Origin: Hyphomicrobiales bacterium
Lineage (GTDB): Bacteria > Pseudomonadota > Alphaproteobacteria > Rhizobiales > Xanthobacteraceae
Direction: 5' to 3'
DNA length: 40,661 nt
Assembly: GCA_021323775.1 (NCBI GenBank)
Contig: JAJPKK010000064.1
Location: forward strand, 1 to 40,661
Shown here piece by piece: positions 24,847 through 33,199 of this stretch (the stretch's first letter is position 1; each line of letters begins with the position of its first letter). The translations under genes were made by a program, and so were the position numbers. Under the pieces are notes generated by a model that was not told the origin of the DNA, did no database searches, and saw only the letters and a program-made list of their open reading frames with translations.

Positions 24847-25992
24847 TCACTTCTTGGCTTGCCCCGCCGCCTCGTCAGCCTCCTGCCGCCGCGCGCCTCG
24901 CAGCACGCTGGCGAGCGCGTAGTTGCCTTCGTGGCACGCATATTCGTAGATCGGCTTGGTGGTTGCCGGCCAGGCGTACTCGCCGGTCCAGGGCCGGTCC
25001 CACGTGTCCGGATCTTCAATCGTGAAGCGATAGAGCAGCGTCTTGTCGTCAAGGCGCGTCAGGCGCTCGACGACGTGGAGGTTCTCGGTCGAGCCGCGAA
25101 ACCGGGTTTTGTCGGTGAAATTGGTGGTGTCGATCACGAGCGTGTCGCCTTCCCAATGTCCGACCGAATCACCCATCCAGCGGCGGATATTTTTCGGCAG
25201 ATGCTCGGCGTTCATCCGCACGATGCGGGCGTCGTGCACCATCTCGCTGAGAATCATGATCTGGTCCTTGGTCTGCACAATCTGATGCAGATCGTTGTAG
25301 AAATAATCCGGCAGGGCCGGCGGGCCGGACGTGGAGCCGAATCCGAGCAGGCAGCGCTCGGAGAGCGGCCGCTGCTCCGGGTTGTCGTGGGCGCCGGGCG
25401 GCTGGGCTGTGCCGTCCTGCCGTTCCGCCGCAGTCGATGTCGGGGTCGCGCGCGCCGCTGCGATCCGCTTGCGTGCCGCCTCATTGTAGGGAGGCAGATG
25501 GCCGTTCGGCGGATCGACGACGATGGATGTCCTGATCTGTCCGGCGACCTCGGTATAAGCCGCGCCCTGGTTGAGCCAGAACCGGTTATAGCCGCCGACG
25601 GCGCCGCCTCCGGCCTTCTCCAAAGCCTCGAAGAACGACTTCGGCGCGCTCGTGTCGCCGCCCACGGGCGGCGCTGGGCGATCCGGGTCAGAAGGCAGGT
25701 CGTCTTTGGCCCTGCGCGCGATTTCGGCCCTCTGCAGGGCGATGGCTTGTTCCCTGGTGAGGAAAGCCGGATCGCCCGGCAGCCGTTCGAGCGGCGTCAT
25801 CGTCGCGAGATCGTAGGTGCCCTGCAGGTCCGGATGTCCATCCGGCATGCGCGGCAGATCAGACCTCGCGGCGCTCGTCGCTGTCTTATTCATTTGCTCC
25901 GGCGCCTGGCCCGCCGTGGGGAGAGTCGTCAGAGAGATGAACCCGAGCACCATTCCGACGGCGCTCGTCCCAGAGATGAATCGGTTCGGCAT
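24847..25992 (-). CDS. Secreted protein of unknown function, GHWEGD family, paralogue A
   Basis: 381 residues from ATG 25992, preceded by an aggagg box, with an N-terminal signal sequence (about 10-30). The most conserved-looking part is GDSVGHWEGDTLVIDTTNFT, then HVVERLTRLDDKTLLYRFTI, DPDTWDRPWTGEYAW and YEYACHEGNYA. The same block appears in the next gene upstream and, more distantly, in 29014-29859. An N-terminal PDGHPDLQGTYD segment (compare PDLNGIWQ in paralogue B) recalls this family in Acidobacteria and Bradyrhizobium genomes. I know of no experimental function; beta-rich extracytoplasmic binding protein is a guess. It is 16 nt after the paralogue B stop, so they form one operon. Confidence 0.7.
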   Translation of the reverse strand: MPNRFISGTSAVGMVLGFISLTTLPTAGQAPEQMNKTATSAARSDLPRMPDGHPDLQGTYDLATMTPLERLPGDPAFLTREQAIALQRAEIARRAKDDLPSDPDRPAPPVGGDTSAPKSFFEALEKAGGGAVGGYNRFWLNQGAAYTEVAGQIRTSIVVDPPNGHLPPYNEAARKRIAAARATPTSTAAERQDGTAQPPGAHDNPEQRPLSERCLLGFGSTSGPPALPDYFYNDLHQIVQTKDQIMILSEMVHDARIVRMNAEHLPKNIRRWMGDSVGHWEGDTLVIDTTNFTDKTRFRGSTENLHVVERLTRLDDKTLLYRFTIEDPDTWDRPWTGEYAWPATTKPIYEYACHEGNYALASVLRGARRQEADEAAGQAKK

Positions 25993-26008
25993 TTCCTCAC
26001 CTCCTCGA

Positions 26009-26863
26009 TCATTCCTTAAGCGGATGTTTTCGGTACTGGCCGTACAGCAGCTCCTCGACAAACTCCACGCATTTGAAATCGAGGAGCTGCGCATTCTTCT
26101 CCTGACGGCGGTAGAGCGGCATGCTGATCTTCCAGGGCCGTGTGAACACGACCGGGTCCTCAATGGTCGCTTCGTAAGACATTACATCCGGGCTCAAGCG
26201 CGTGTAGCGCTCCATCACGTGCAGCTTGTCGCTATGGAAATTACCAGCGCGGTCAAACCAGGTCCGGTCGTTCTGGTCGGTGACGTCGATCACCAGGGCA
26301 TCGCCTTCCCAGTGTCCGACGGACTGGCCCATCCACGAGTCGGCCGGAGCGGGCCCGGGGTCTTTCAGGAAGATGTTTCTCACCGCGCTCGCGTACTCGT
26401 AGACGAACGTGAGCGCGCTTGCGCTTTGCAGAATCTGGAATGGGTAGGGCATGTAGGTCGCGCGCGGCACGCCGGGGAGATAGCATTTGATCTCCGGATC
26501 GAGGTTCAACCAGTCCTGCTGGTTCTGCTTCTTTTTCGCCAGCGCCTCAGGCTTATAGGGAATTTCCCCGCCCTCCACGACGCCAAGGCTGGGCGGCACC
26601 GCGCCGACAGCGCCCAGCGCCAACGTTTGCGCCGCGGGCACGGGACCGTAGGGTCCGGGGCGAAGCGCCATCGCTGGGCGCGCCACGTGCGCCTCAAGAT
26701 CATAATTGGCTTCGTTCAGCGCCTGCCAGATTCCATTGAGGTCGGGCTTGCCGTCTGCGCCGCGCGGCGCGCGACTGTCCTGTGCGGCGAGCGGCACGAC
26801 GCCCGCGAGCATTACTGCTGCGGCGGCGGATATGTTTCTTGTTATGCCAAGGATTCTTTTCAT
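26009..26863 (-). CDS. Secreted protein of unknown function, GHWEGD family, paralogue B
   Basis: 284 residues from ATG 26863 (a TTG six codons upstream is possible; neither has a strong ribosome site). Signal peptide is about 1-28 (LAGVVPLAAQ-DS). GKPDLNGIWQALNEANYD near the start and MGQSVGHWEGDALVIDVTDQ, HVMERYTRLSPDVMSYEATI, EDPVVFTRPWKISMPL show that it is a paralogue of the downstream gene. The middle, IKCYLPGVPRATYMPYPFQI, recalls the CF(S)PGMPR segment of the third paralogue. Function unknown. First gene of the pair 26863-24847; a terminator-like hairpin separates it from the upstream propeller gene. Confidence 0.7.
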   Translation of the reverse strand: MKRILGITRNISAAAAVMLAGVVPLAAQDSRAPRGADGKPDLNGIWQALNEANYDLEAHVARPAMALRPGPYGPVPAAQTLALGAVGAVPPSLGVVEGGEIPYKPEALAKKKQNQQDWLNLDPEIKCYLPGVPRATYMPYPFQILQSASALTFVYEYASAVRNIFLKDPGPAPADSWMGQSVGHWEGDALVIDVTDQNDRTWFDRAGNFHSDKLHVMERYTRLSPDVMSYEATIEDPVVFTRPWKISMPLYRRQEKNAQLLDFKCVEFVEELLYGQYRKHPLKE

Positions 26864-27102
26864 CGATCGGATCCCGGACAACGGTCGGAAATGTGACCTC
26901 GCGAAACCACATGCCCGATTGTATCAAAGAGTTACACGCAAGAAGGAGAAAACCGGCCGGAAAACCTCTGCCTGTAACCCGCTTCGGACAGCGTAACAAA
27001 GCGAGGACAAAAAGGCAGCTCCATTGCTCGGCCGCGCAGGCCGTGCAGCCCGGATTGAGCGACAGCGAAAATCCCGGCTGCGGGCTGCGATGCAGAGGCA
27101 GC

Positions 27103-27133
27103 CGCGATGGCCGAATTGAACCCGGCCATCGCG
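27103..27133 (-). terminator. Terminator-like hairpin after the propeller-cytochrome gene
   Basis: Perfect 11-bp arms cgcgatggccg (27103-27113) and cggccatcgcg (27123-27133), with a 9-nt loop, 20 nt after the stop of the gene ending at 27153. It suggests that gene is transcribed separately from paralogues A and B, although there is no T-run. Confidence 0.6.
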
Positions 27134-27152
27134 ATTTCCATCGGCGGTCGCT

Positions 27153-28826
27153 TCAATCCAGCGGTTCGACCTTGACTATCGAGGCGCCGTGATTGCTGCC
27201 GACCCACAGCATGGTTTTTTGCCCCTCCTCCTGCACGAAGACGCGCCGGATATTGGTCGGACGCGGCAGCAAATATTCGGTGAACTGGCCGCTCCTGGCA
27301 TCAAGCCGCGCCACGCGATCGTTCAGCATCGAGCCGGTCCATACTTGCGAGGCGTCCCTGTTGGGCACCACGTCGTAAGGAGCGCCCCACTTGGTCGGCA
27401 GCGGATATTCCTTGATCGCAGCCGTCTTCGGATCGAACAGGCCGATCGCGTTGCCGCCATATTCCGCGAACCACAGGCGATTTTGCCCATCCACGCGGCC
27501 GCGCCGCGGCCGCGAATTCTTGATCGGGGTGTCGTAGATGGTGACGGCCCCGGTCTTGGCGTCGCGCAGCCCGATGCTCGTACCGCCGAATTCCAGTTGG
27601 TACACATTGTTCTCAAGATCCGTCGGCATCCCATAGGCCGAGATCTGCTTGCCGCGCGGATCCTTCGAAGGCCCCAGGTTTTCGTACTGGCCGGTCTTCA
27701 CATCCAGGCGATAGACGTAGTGCGTATCCTGGTTGTTGCTCCACACCTTGCCGTCGACATCGGCGTGCTGCGGCGACACCATCGAAGCTTGCGCCGAGGT
27801 TGACTGCCACTCCTTCGGATAGGGGTACATGGTGACTTCGTGGGTGATGCGATCGATGCGGGCGACGCCCGCCTGATACATCAACGCGAGCCAAACATTC
27901 TTCTCGCCCGCCTCCAGCTCGATTTCGAGGCTGCCCTTCGGCTGCTCGGGCTTGAGCACCGGGATTGGGATGTCGGTCGCCTTGCCGGTCTTTGGATCAA
28001 GCACGCCGGCAAACTGATTGCTGAAGTCCGAATACCAGACCATGCCGTCACGGTCGACAATCACGTCATGGGGCTGCGCCTCTTTGCGCGGCAGGTCATA
28101 TTCCGTGTAGATCACTCTGGTCGACGCGCCCTTGGGGCGCGGCAGCGTCTGCAGCTCATAGGACAGCGCTTCGGACGCGTTCAGGTCGACGCTTGCGAGC
28201 CAAGCCGACGTCGCTTCAAATTGCGAGGGAGGCATCGGGGAGCGGTCGCCGCGCGGCCCGGGCAGGAGTTTTTGCGGATGGACCGGCGTGCTGCCCGGCG
28301 CGTAAGTACCCATGCGCCTGAAGATTTGCTTGAACTCGTCGGCGTCGTGGGCCGAGGCAAAGACGCGCTGGAGCGTATGGCAGCTCACGCAATTGGTCAG
28401 GTTGGCCTTAAGATTATCGGGGCCCGGCGCGCTGATGAGCCATTCGGCGTTGGAGAGCTGGTTCGCCAGGTTCTTCGTCTTGATGAGCTTGATGTCCGCC
28501 TTGGCGCCGCCCGCCGCGATGTCCACTTCCCTGGGGCCGCTGAGATCATAACCCGCCGCGCGGACGGCGATCGCATAATGACCCGCATCGAGCCGGTCAG
28601 CCGGGAAGCCATACTGCCCCTTGGCGTCGGTGACGACCGTCACCGCAACGGTCGAGCCTTGCTTCTTGGCGCTGACCAGCACGCCTTCCATCGGCCCTTC
28701 CTCGGCCGAGGTCACCTGTCCGGTCAGCGCCACGGCCGATTGCGCGAGCGCATCAGTGGGTAAGGCGTGGATGAGAAGGCCGAACGCGCTAGCGCTCGAC
28801 AAAAGCAAGAGATGTTTCAGTCGCAT
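27153..28826 (-). CDS. Secreted fusion: carboxypeptidase-regulatory-like domain, cytochrome c motif, beta-propeller
   Basis: 557 residues from ATG 28826, with gggagagag before it and a signal peptide ending in DALAQ-SAV (about residue 29). The first domain (about 32-117) is a carboxypeptidase-regulatory-type Ig fold: ALTGQVTSAEEGPMEGVLVS, GQYGFPADRLDAGHY. A single haem-binding motif follows, C146-V-S-C-H150 in NLTNCVSCHTLQRVF. The rest (about 225-557) is a propeller resembling the virginiamycin B lyase/SMP-30 type, with repeats such as VDRDGMVWYSDFSNQFAGVL, DVDGKVWSNNQDTHYVYRL and DGQNRLWFAEYGGNAIGLFD. The layout suggests a periplasmic oxidoreductase or lyase that passes electrons through one haem; the substrate cannot be told. 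Lies among three paralogous secreted proteins. Confidence 0.8.
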   Translation of the reverse strand: MRLKHLLLLSSASAFGLLIHALPTDALAQSAVALTGQVTSAEEGPMEGVLVSAKKQGSTVAVTVVTDAKGQYGFPADRLDAGHYAIAVRAAGYDLSGPREVDIAAGGAKADIKLIKTKNLANQLSNAEWLISAPGPDNLKANLTNCVSCHTLQRVFASAHDADEFKQIFRRMGTYAPGSTPVHPQKLLPGPRGDRSPMPPSQFEATSAWLASVDLNASEALSYELQTLPRPKGASTRVIYTEYDLPRKEAQPHDVIVDRDGMVWYSDFSNQFAGVLDPKTGKATDIPIPVLKPEQPKGSLEIELEAGEKNVWLALMYQAGVARIDRITHEVTMYPYPKEWQSTSAQASMVSPQHADVDGKVWSNNQDTHYVYRLDVKTGQYENLGPSKDPRGKQISAYGMPTDLENNVYQLEFGGTSIGLRDAKTGAVTIYDTPIKNSRPRRGRVDGQNRLWFAEYGGNAIGLFDPKTAAIKEYPLPTKWGAPYDVVPNRDASQVWTGSMLNDRVARLDARSGQFTEYLLPRPTNIRRVFVQEEGQKTMLWVGSNHGASIVKVEPLD

Positions 28827-28867
28827 GGTCTCTCTCCCTAGAGTACTGTCAGGAACGCTTGTCTCCG

Positions 28868-28972
28868 TCATTCCAGGTCCCGGGCGGAGCCAGGGAGCCC
28901 GGAGTCCACAAGACTCGGTCTGCGGCTATGGATTCCGGGGTCGCCGCTTCGCGGCGCTCCGGAATGACGCCG
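28868..28972. repeat. gtcattcc...ggaatgac palindromic repeat
   Basis: An intact unit at 28932-28965 has outer arms attccgg/ccggaat and inner arms gccgc/gcggc. A diverged half-copy (cgtcattccaggtcccgggc) starts about 28868, and an outer gtcatt...aatgac pairing closes the whole block. Same family as 11917-11955. Confidence 0.7.
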
Positions 28973-29013
28973 GTCCGTGTGTGAAGCTAGAGTCACGGTG
29001 ACAGACCGTTTCT

Positions 29014-29859
29014 TTAGCGGTTGTACTTCTTGAAATAGCGCAGGTCGGGCGGCGCCTGGTCTTTTCTGGTAGGCATCAGCAAGCCCTCGGCGCTGAGCAT
29101 GTAGTCCTCATCGGCGATGGTGACATGATTATTGGACTCGCCGCAATTCTCTTCGCTCCATGTGGGGTAAAGCTCAGGGCTGCGCCGGTAGTTCTTCATC
29201 ACCGTCCATGGACGCGTCAGCGCGTGGTCAATCACCGTGACCTCGTCATGGGCAACGTTGCGGTCATTTTTGTCGATGTAGATCCTCTCCTTGACGATCG
29301 TCTGATTGTCGGAATGCAGCGGAAGGCCGCTGGCGTCGAAAGAGCGGGGCCCCCGGAAGCCGCGCGTCTCTACTTCGAGAACATCGTAGCGGCCATCCCC
29401 GTCGGTATCGATCCAGTGGCCGATGGAAAGACCTAAAAGGGTCGGCGTGATCTCTGCGGGCCACGGGCGGCCGTCCGTGAAGATCCGCCGGTTGTCGTAG
29501 ATGTGGTCGACAAGAATGTGCGTCGTTCCCGGCGTAACGACGAATTCGATTTCGCCATATCCATTGGTGACGCGCGGCATCCCGGGCGAGAAGCACCGAT
29601 AGGTCTTGGTGGTGCCTTGGCCGCCTGCGGCCTGCTCCTTGACGTTGGCCTCAAAGATGGCCTGATACTCGGGGGTCAGCGGCGCTTCTTGTCCGCGGCC
29701 GGCAGGTTTGCTGATGTCGAATCTTCCGGGGCCGCCGATCGGGCGCCACTGCCCGCTGAAATCCGGATACAGGGCGTCATCCCATGCCCTGCTGTCGCCG
29801 GTGGCGGTGCACAGCGCAGCGACGAAGGCGGCTGCCGCGATCGAACTTCGGTAGAACAT
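29014..29859 (-). CDS. Secreted protein of unknown function, distant GHW family member, paralogue C
   Basis: 281 residues from ATG 29859, with aaggaggag before it and a signal peptide (about 1-25, DSRA-WDD). The line-up with paralogues A and B is weaker but visible: PDFSGQWRPI, CFSPGMPRVTNGYGEIEF, TPGTTHILVDHIYDNRRIF, SIGHWIDTDGDGRYDVLEVE, DNQTIVKERIYIDKNDRNV, LTRPWTVMKNYRR. The Glu of GHWEGD is replaced, and a DTDGDGRYD segment that looks like a calcium loop is inserted. Function unknown. It is 187 bp upstream of the propeller-cytochrome gene on the same strand and may belong to the same regulon. Confidence 0.7.
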   Translation of the reverse strand: MFYRSSIAAAAFVAALCTATGDSRAWDDALYPDFSGQWRPIGGPGRFDISKPAGRGQEAPLTPEYQAIFEANVKEQAAGGQGTTKTYRCFSPGMPRVTNGYGEIEFVVTPGTTHILVDHIYDNRRIFTDGRPWPAEITPTLLGLSIGHWIDTDGDGRYDVLEVETRGFRGPRSFDASGLPLHSDNQTIVKERIYIDKNDRNVAHDEVTVIDHALTRPWTVMKNYRRSPELYPTWSEENCGESNNHVTIADEDYMLSAEGLLMPTRKDQAPPDLRYFKKYNR

Positions 29860-30123
29860 GCGTCTCCTCCTTCTGGCCGCGCCTCATGGTCGGCTCCTTG
29901 CTTGTGGCAAGAATAATCGTAGCCGGACGGCCGAGCAACGCGCCCGCAGGGCCCGTCGGCGCCGCCGGTTCGAGTCGACCGGACGGGGTTAAAATATCGA
30001 GGGCGTTGAGAACCGTTACGAGGTCGTCGAAAGGCTTGAAGGACATTGAAAGACATTGAAAGACGTTGAAAGACATTCAAAAGCTGATTATTTTTTGGCG
30101 GTGGCGAAACCCCGGAAGTTAAC
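29860..30123. other. Divergent intergenic region with tandem 10-nt repeat
   Basis: 264 bp between the leftward secreted-protein gene and hicB. Four head-to-tail 10-nt units at 30041-30080 read ggacattgaa, agacattgaa, agacgttgaa, agacattcaa. A hicAB operator would be expected here, and these repeats lie 44 nt before the hicB start, but they are also a known kind of simple repeat in related genomes. Confidence 0.6.
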
Positions 30124-30351
30124 ATGCCTCAAACCGTTGTTGCGAACGTGGAATGGGACCCCGAAGCCAAAGTTTGGGTTGCGGAGAGCAATGACGTTCC
30201 GGGCCCCGCCACTGGAGCAGATACGCTTGAAGAGCTGGTCGAGAGGTTAAAGGTCGCAATCCCCGAGATGCTGACAGAGAATGGCATTGCCTTCGAGCCC
30301 GGATTGCGTTTCAAGATCGACGCGGAGAGGTCTGAAAGCATCGCGGCCTGA
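30124..30351 (+). CDS. hicB: HicB-like antitoxin (DUF1902 type)
   Basis: 75 residues. VVANVEWDPEAKVWVAESND then LEELVERLKVAIPEMLTEN is the partly degraded RNase-H-like fold of HicB antitoxins of the DUF1902 type. It lacks a separate DNA-binding domain, so autoregulation would need the complex. Its stop overlaps the hicA start by one base (TGATG), typical coupling. The order antitoxin then toxin is the less usual one for hicAB but common for this subtype. Confidence 0.8.
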   Translation: MPQTVVANVEWDPEAKVWVAESNDVPGPATGADTLEELVERLKVAIPEMLTENGIAFEPGLRFKIDAERSESIAA

Positions 30352-30547
30352 TGGCAGAGAACTACACGCCTCGCGTAAAGTCGATCCTTCGCGAAGCCGG
30401 CTGCGCCTTCGTTCGGCAAGGGAAAGGCGACCACGAAATCTGGCATAGTCCCATCAATGGCCGCCGCTTCATGGTCGATAACAAGATCAAAGCCGGAAGT
30501 GGGCCAACATCACGCTTAAGAATGCCGGCATCCTCAAGGCACTATGA
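30351..30547 (+). pseudogene. hicA: HicA toxin with frameshift
   Basis: The start gives a normal HicA: VKSILREAGCAFVRQGKGDH, with the catalytic-type His in GDHEIW, then SPINGRRFMVDNKIK. After the aaa at 30489-30491 the frame reads unrelated residues, while the +2 frame reads RKWANITLKNAGILKAL then TGA 30545-30547, the expected HicA C-terminus. Restoring one A there would give KIKSRKWANITLK. As written, the protein runs on to 30566 with a wrong tail. Loss of one base in a short A run is either real inactivation or a sequencing error. Confidence 0.8.
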
Positions 30548-30618
30548 GGAGGCGAGAAGGCGCTAAGCCTTCGCCTCGCGTGCCAGAGATGCGCCTTAAA
30601 GCAGAAGGGACGGCTGAA

Positions 30619-32034
30619 ATGCCTCGCCAAGCGACATCCTCGAACGAGCCAAATCTCCTCCTGGCAGCCGGACTGCCGGCCGACGCGGTATCCGCATGGA
30701 ACCAAGCGGCGCCGAAGCTGACCGGGGCCTACGCGCAGGATCGCGACCACTTCTCGCGGTACTGGCTGCAGTCAGCTCATTTGCTCGGTCTGCTGCCGCC
30801 TCTCGGCCGGCGCACCGAGCGGGAGCAAGCGGCCGCCGCAAGCATCGTCGAAACGGCGCGCCGGACGCGCACGCAATTCCTCCGCGCGCACGTGGAGAGC
30901 CTCTATGGCGCCTTGACGTCGGACAGGTCTCGGCATGTCCGGGTCGAAACCCTGGTCATGGCCGCCGCAGACGCCGCCCCCGGCCTGGCGCCGGGCAAGG
31001 AGGAGCTCGCGGCCGAGACCGGACGCCTCCAGCGCGATCGCAGCGGCGCCGAGATTGACCAGGGCCTGTTCATCGCGGCGGTTCTGGCGGACGAAAGGGC
31101 CGGCCGGCACCTCTGCCATTCCATGCTGCTGCCGCGGCCGGAGTCGCTTGATCTCATCGATCGGTTTCGCCGCGAGGGCGTCATCGCGCTCAAAGGCGCG
31201 TCGGTGCGGCGCAGCGGGCGGGCCTGTGTGGTCAATTATGTCCATCCGCGCTTTCTCAACGCCGAAGACGAAACCACGCTGGACGGGATGGAGATCTGCG
31301 TCGACCTCGCCCTGCTTGACGAGGCCTCGGACGTCGTCGTGCTGCGCGGCGGAGAGGTTGACACTCCCAAATACCGCGGACGGCGGATTTTCGGCGCGGG
31401 CATCAACCTGACGCATCTTTACCACGGCCGCATCCCCTTCATCTGGTACCTCCAGCGCGACCTTGGCTACGTCAACAAGATCTATCGAGGACTTTGCCTG
31501 GAAGGCGAGCCGCCCCCCGATGAATGCGGCGGCGCGCCGATCGAGAAGCTTTGGATCGCCGCCGTGGAGAGCTTCGCCATCGGCGGCCACTGCCAGGTCC
31601 TGCTCGTCTGCGATTACGTGATTGCCGAACGCGACGCCTACCTCACGCTGCCGGCCCGCAAGGAAGGAATCATTCCGGGCGCCGCCAATCTGAGATTGCC
31701 GCGGTTCACCGGCGATCGTATTGCCCGGCAGGCGATCCTCTACGACCGCCGGATAGATTGCGCGAGCCCCGACGGCCGGCTGATATGCGATTCAATTGCT
31801 GACACGGGCACGATGGACGCAGCAGTCGAAGATGTGGTGAGCCGGTTGACCGGTTCCGGCGTCGTTAGCGCCGCCGGCAACCGGCGGGCAATTCGCATTG
31901 GGCAGGAGCCGCTCGACCTCTTTCGGAATTATATGGCCGTCTATGCGCGCGAGCAGGCCTATTGCCACTTCAGCCCGGCGCTGATCGCCAATCTTGAGCG
32001 ATACTGGAACGCGCACAATCGCACCCCGGCGTAG
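30619..32034 (+). CDS. DpgC-like cofactor-independent dioxygenase homologue (crotonase superfamily)
   Basis: 471 residues from ATG 30619, chosen for agaaggga before it; two in-frame ATGs lie upstream. The C-terminal half is crotonase-like with the DpgC pattern: GRRIFGAGINLTHLYHGRIP, DLGYVNKIYRGL, EKLWIAAVESFAIGGHCQVL, ARKEGIIPGAANLRLPRFTG. DpgC oxidises 3,5-dihydroxyphenylacetyl-CoA with O2, without metal or flavin, to make dihydroxyphenylglyoxylate for glycopeptide antibiotics. The oxyanion-hole glycines (GAGIN, IGGHCQ) and the EGIIPGAAN block are kept, and the helical N-terminal half is present. No DpgA, B or D homologue is near, so the substrate may be another aryl-acetyl-CoA; this is inference. 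Confidence 0.8.
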   Translation: MPRQATSSNEPNLLLAAGLPADAVSAWNQAAPKLTGAYAQDRDHFSRYWLQSAHLLGLLPPLGRRTEREQAAAASIVETARRTRTQFLRAHVESLYGALTSDRSRHVRVETLVMAAADAAPGLAPGKEELAAETGRLQRDRSGAEIDQGLFIAAVLADERAGRHLCHSMLLPRPESLDLIDRFRREGVIALKGASVRRSGRACVVNYVHPRFLNAEDETTLDGMEICVDLALLDEASDVVVLRGGEVDTPKYRGRRIFGAGINLTHLYHGRIPFIWYLQRDLGYVNKIYRGLCLEGEPPPDECGGAPIEKLWIAAVESFAIGGHCQVLLVCDYVIAERDAYLTLPARKEGIIPGAANLRLPRFTGDRIARQAILYDRRIDCASPDGRLICDSIADTGTMDAAVEDVVSRLTGSGVVSAAGNRRAIRIGQEPLDLFRNYMAVYAREQAYCHFSPALIANLERYWNAHNRTPA

Positions 32035-32467
32035 TGTCGCATAATCGCACTCCGGCGCGGTGAAGTGCGCCGGTCAACTGCATGCGGAACACAAGTTGTC
32101 CCTCGCATTTCGACTGGGGCAGTCGTCCGTGAAAAAATGGCTCTTTTTAATTTCGAGTGGGGCAGGACGTGAAAAGCGGCCAACCGGCGATCACTCGCGG
32201 CCTTTCCGTTTTCCAAGGCCGCGCACCGGCCTCATGCTTCTTCGCCCCCTCAAGATTCAAAAGAGTTTTCCACCGGGCCTGGCCCGACCTGCAGCGCATG
32301 AAACTTCTGCTACACGTGGCGCGGTCCTACCGGGTCAGTTTCCTCCTAGACCCTTTGCTCTTGTGGTCGAGACGCTGCGTCATCCGGACACGGACGATTC
32401 GGATGACTGAGATCCTTGACGTGCAAGGCATATGTGCTCGGCCGTGCGCTTCATGTTGTCCGGTTCG
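32035..32467. other. Intergenic region with 87-bp repeat, convergent genes
   Basis: 433 bp between the DpgC-like gene and the leftward pgl stop. Contains the second 87-bp repeat (32255-32341) and the inverted gcggcc element near 32190. A 15-nt unit, aatcgcac(c/t)ccggcg, occurs at 32017-32031 and 32043-32057. No gene is supported. Confidence 0.5.
32255..32341 (+). repeat. 87-bp dispersed repeat, copy 2
   Basis: Same orientation as copy 1 (20977-21063), first 50 nt identical. The two copies enclose 11.2 kb containing the scn operon, the secreted-protein block, hicBA and the DpgC-like gene. Confidence 0.9.
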
Positions 32468-33199
32468 TCATGCCCGCATAGTTCCGGCTGCGGCGGCATC
32501 GGCGAACAGGTGCAACGCGCCGATCGGGCGCAGGCGCGCGGCCGGCAAGGCGGGTTCGCCGCGCTGAAACCGGCCGAAGATCTCCCGCTTTTCTTTCCCC
32601 GCGACGAGGAACGCCACATGCCGGCTGCTCTCGAGGGCGGGATAGGTGAGCGTGATGCGGGCGGGCTTGGGTCCGACGACTGCCGCCACCCATCGTTCAC
32701 GTTCCTCCAGTACGCCGGTACCCGGGAACAGCGATGCCGTATGCCCGTCTGGGCCCAGTCCAAGGAGATTCACATCGAATAGCGGTCGTGCCGGATCAAG
32801 GCGTTCCGCGCCATAGAAGGATTTGAGTTCGCGTTCGTAGTCCGCTGCCGCCGCTTCCGGCGTTATCCCCTCGGTCGGGACTGGATGGACGTTGGCTGTG
32901 GGAATCGGCGCCTGTGACAACATCGCGCCGCGCACCATGCGATAATTGCTCGCCGCATCATCGTGAGGCACGAAGCGCTCGTCGCCCCAAAACAAGTGGG
33001 TGCGGCGCCACGGGAAGACGTCGCGATACGGCGGTCCCGCGAGAAGTTCGTAAAGCCGGCGCGGCGTTCCGCCGCCTGAGAGCGCGAGGGCCAAAGTACC
33101 TTCGCGCGCCGTCGATATTGCGAGCAGCCAATCGGCGACTCGCCGCGCCAGCGCCTCGGCATCCGCGAGGATTTCCAATTGGGCGCCAGACCCGATCAC
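32468..33199 (-). CDS. pgl: 6-Phosphogluconolactonase
   Basis: 243 residues from GTG 33199, which overlaps the pgi stop (GTGA); the frame is open further upstream but inside pgi. Family signatures: [17 protein letters not shown] (phosphate loop), [19 protein letters not shown], and [17 protein letters not shown] with the catalytic-site GDGH-type His. It hydrolyses 6-phosphogluconolactone to 6-phosphogluconate, step two of the oxidative pentose phosphate/Entner-Doudoroff route. zwf is not in the window. Last gene of the ppgK-pgi-pgl operon. Confidence 0.93.
   Translation of the reverse strand: MIGSGAQLEILADAEALARRVADWLLAISTAREGTLALALSGGGTPRRLYELLAGPPYRDVFPWRRTHLFWGDERFVPHDDAASNYRMVRGAMLSQAPIPTANVHPVPTEGITPEAAAADYERELKSFYGAERLDPARPLFDVNLLGLGPDGHTASLFPGTGVLEERERWVAAVVGPKPARITLTYPALESSRHVAFLVAGKEKREIFGRFQRGEPALPAARLRPIGALHLFADAAAAGTMRA

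Noticed and set aside
30001-30080. CRISPR-like array from the four 10-nt units
   Set aside because: Units are directly adjacent without spacers and only 10 nt long: a simple tandem repeat.
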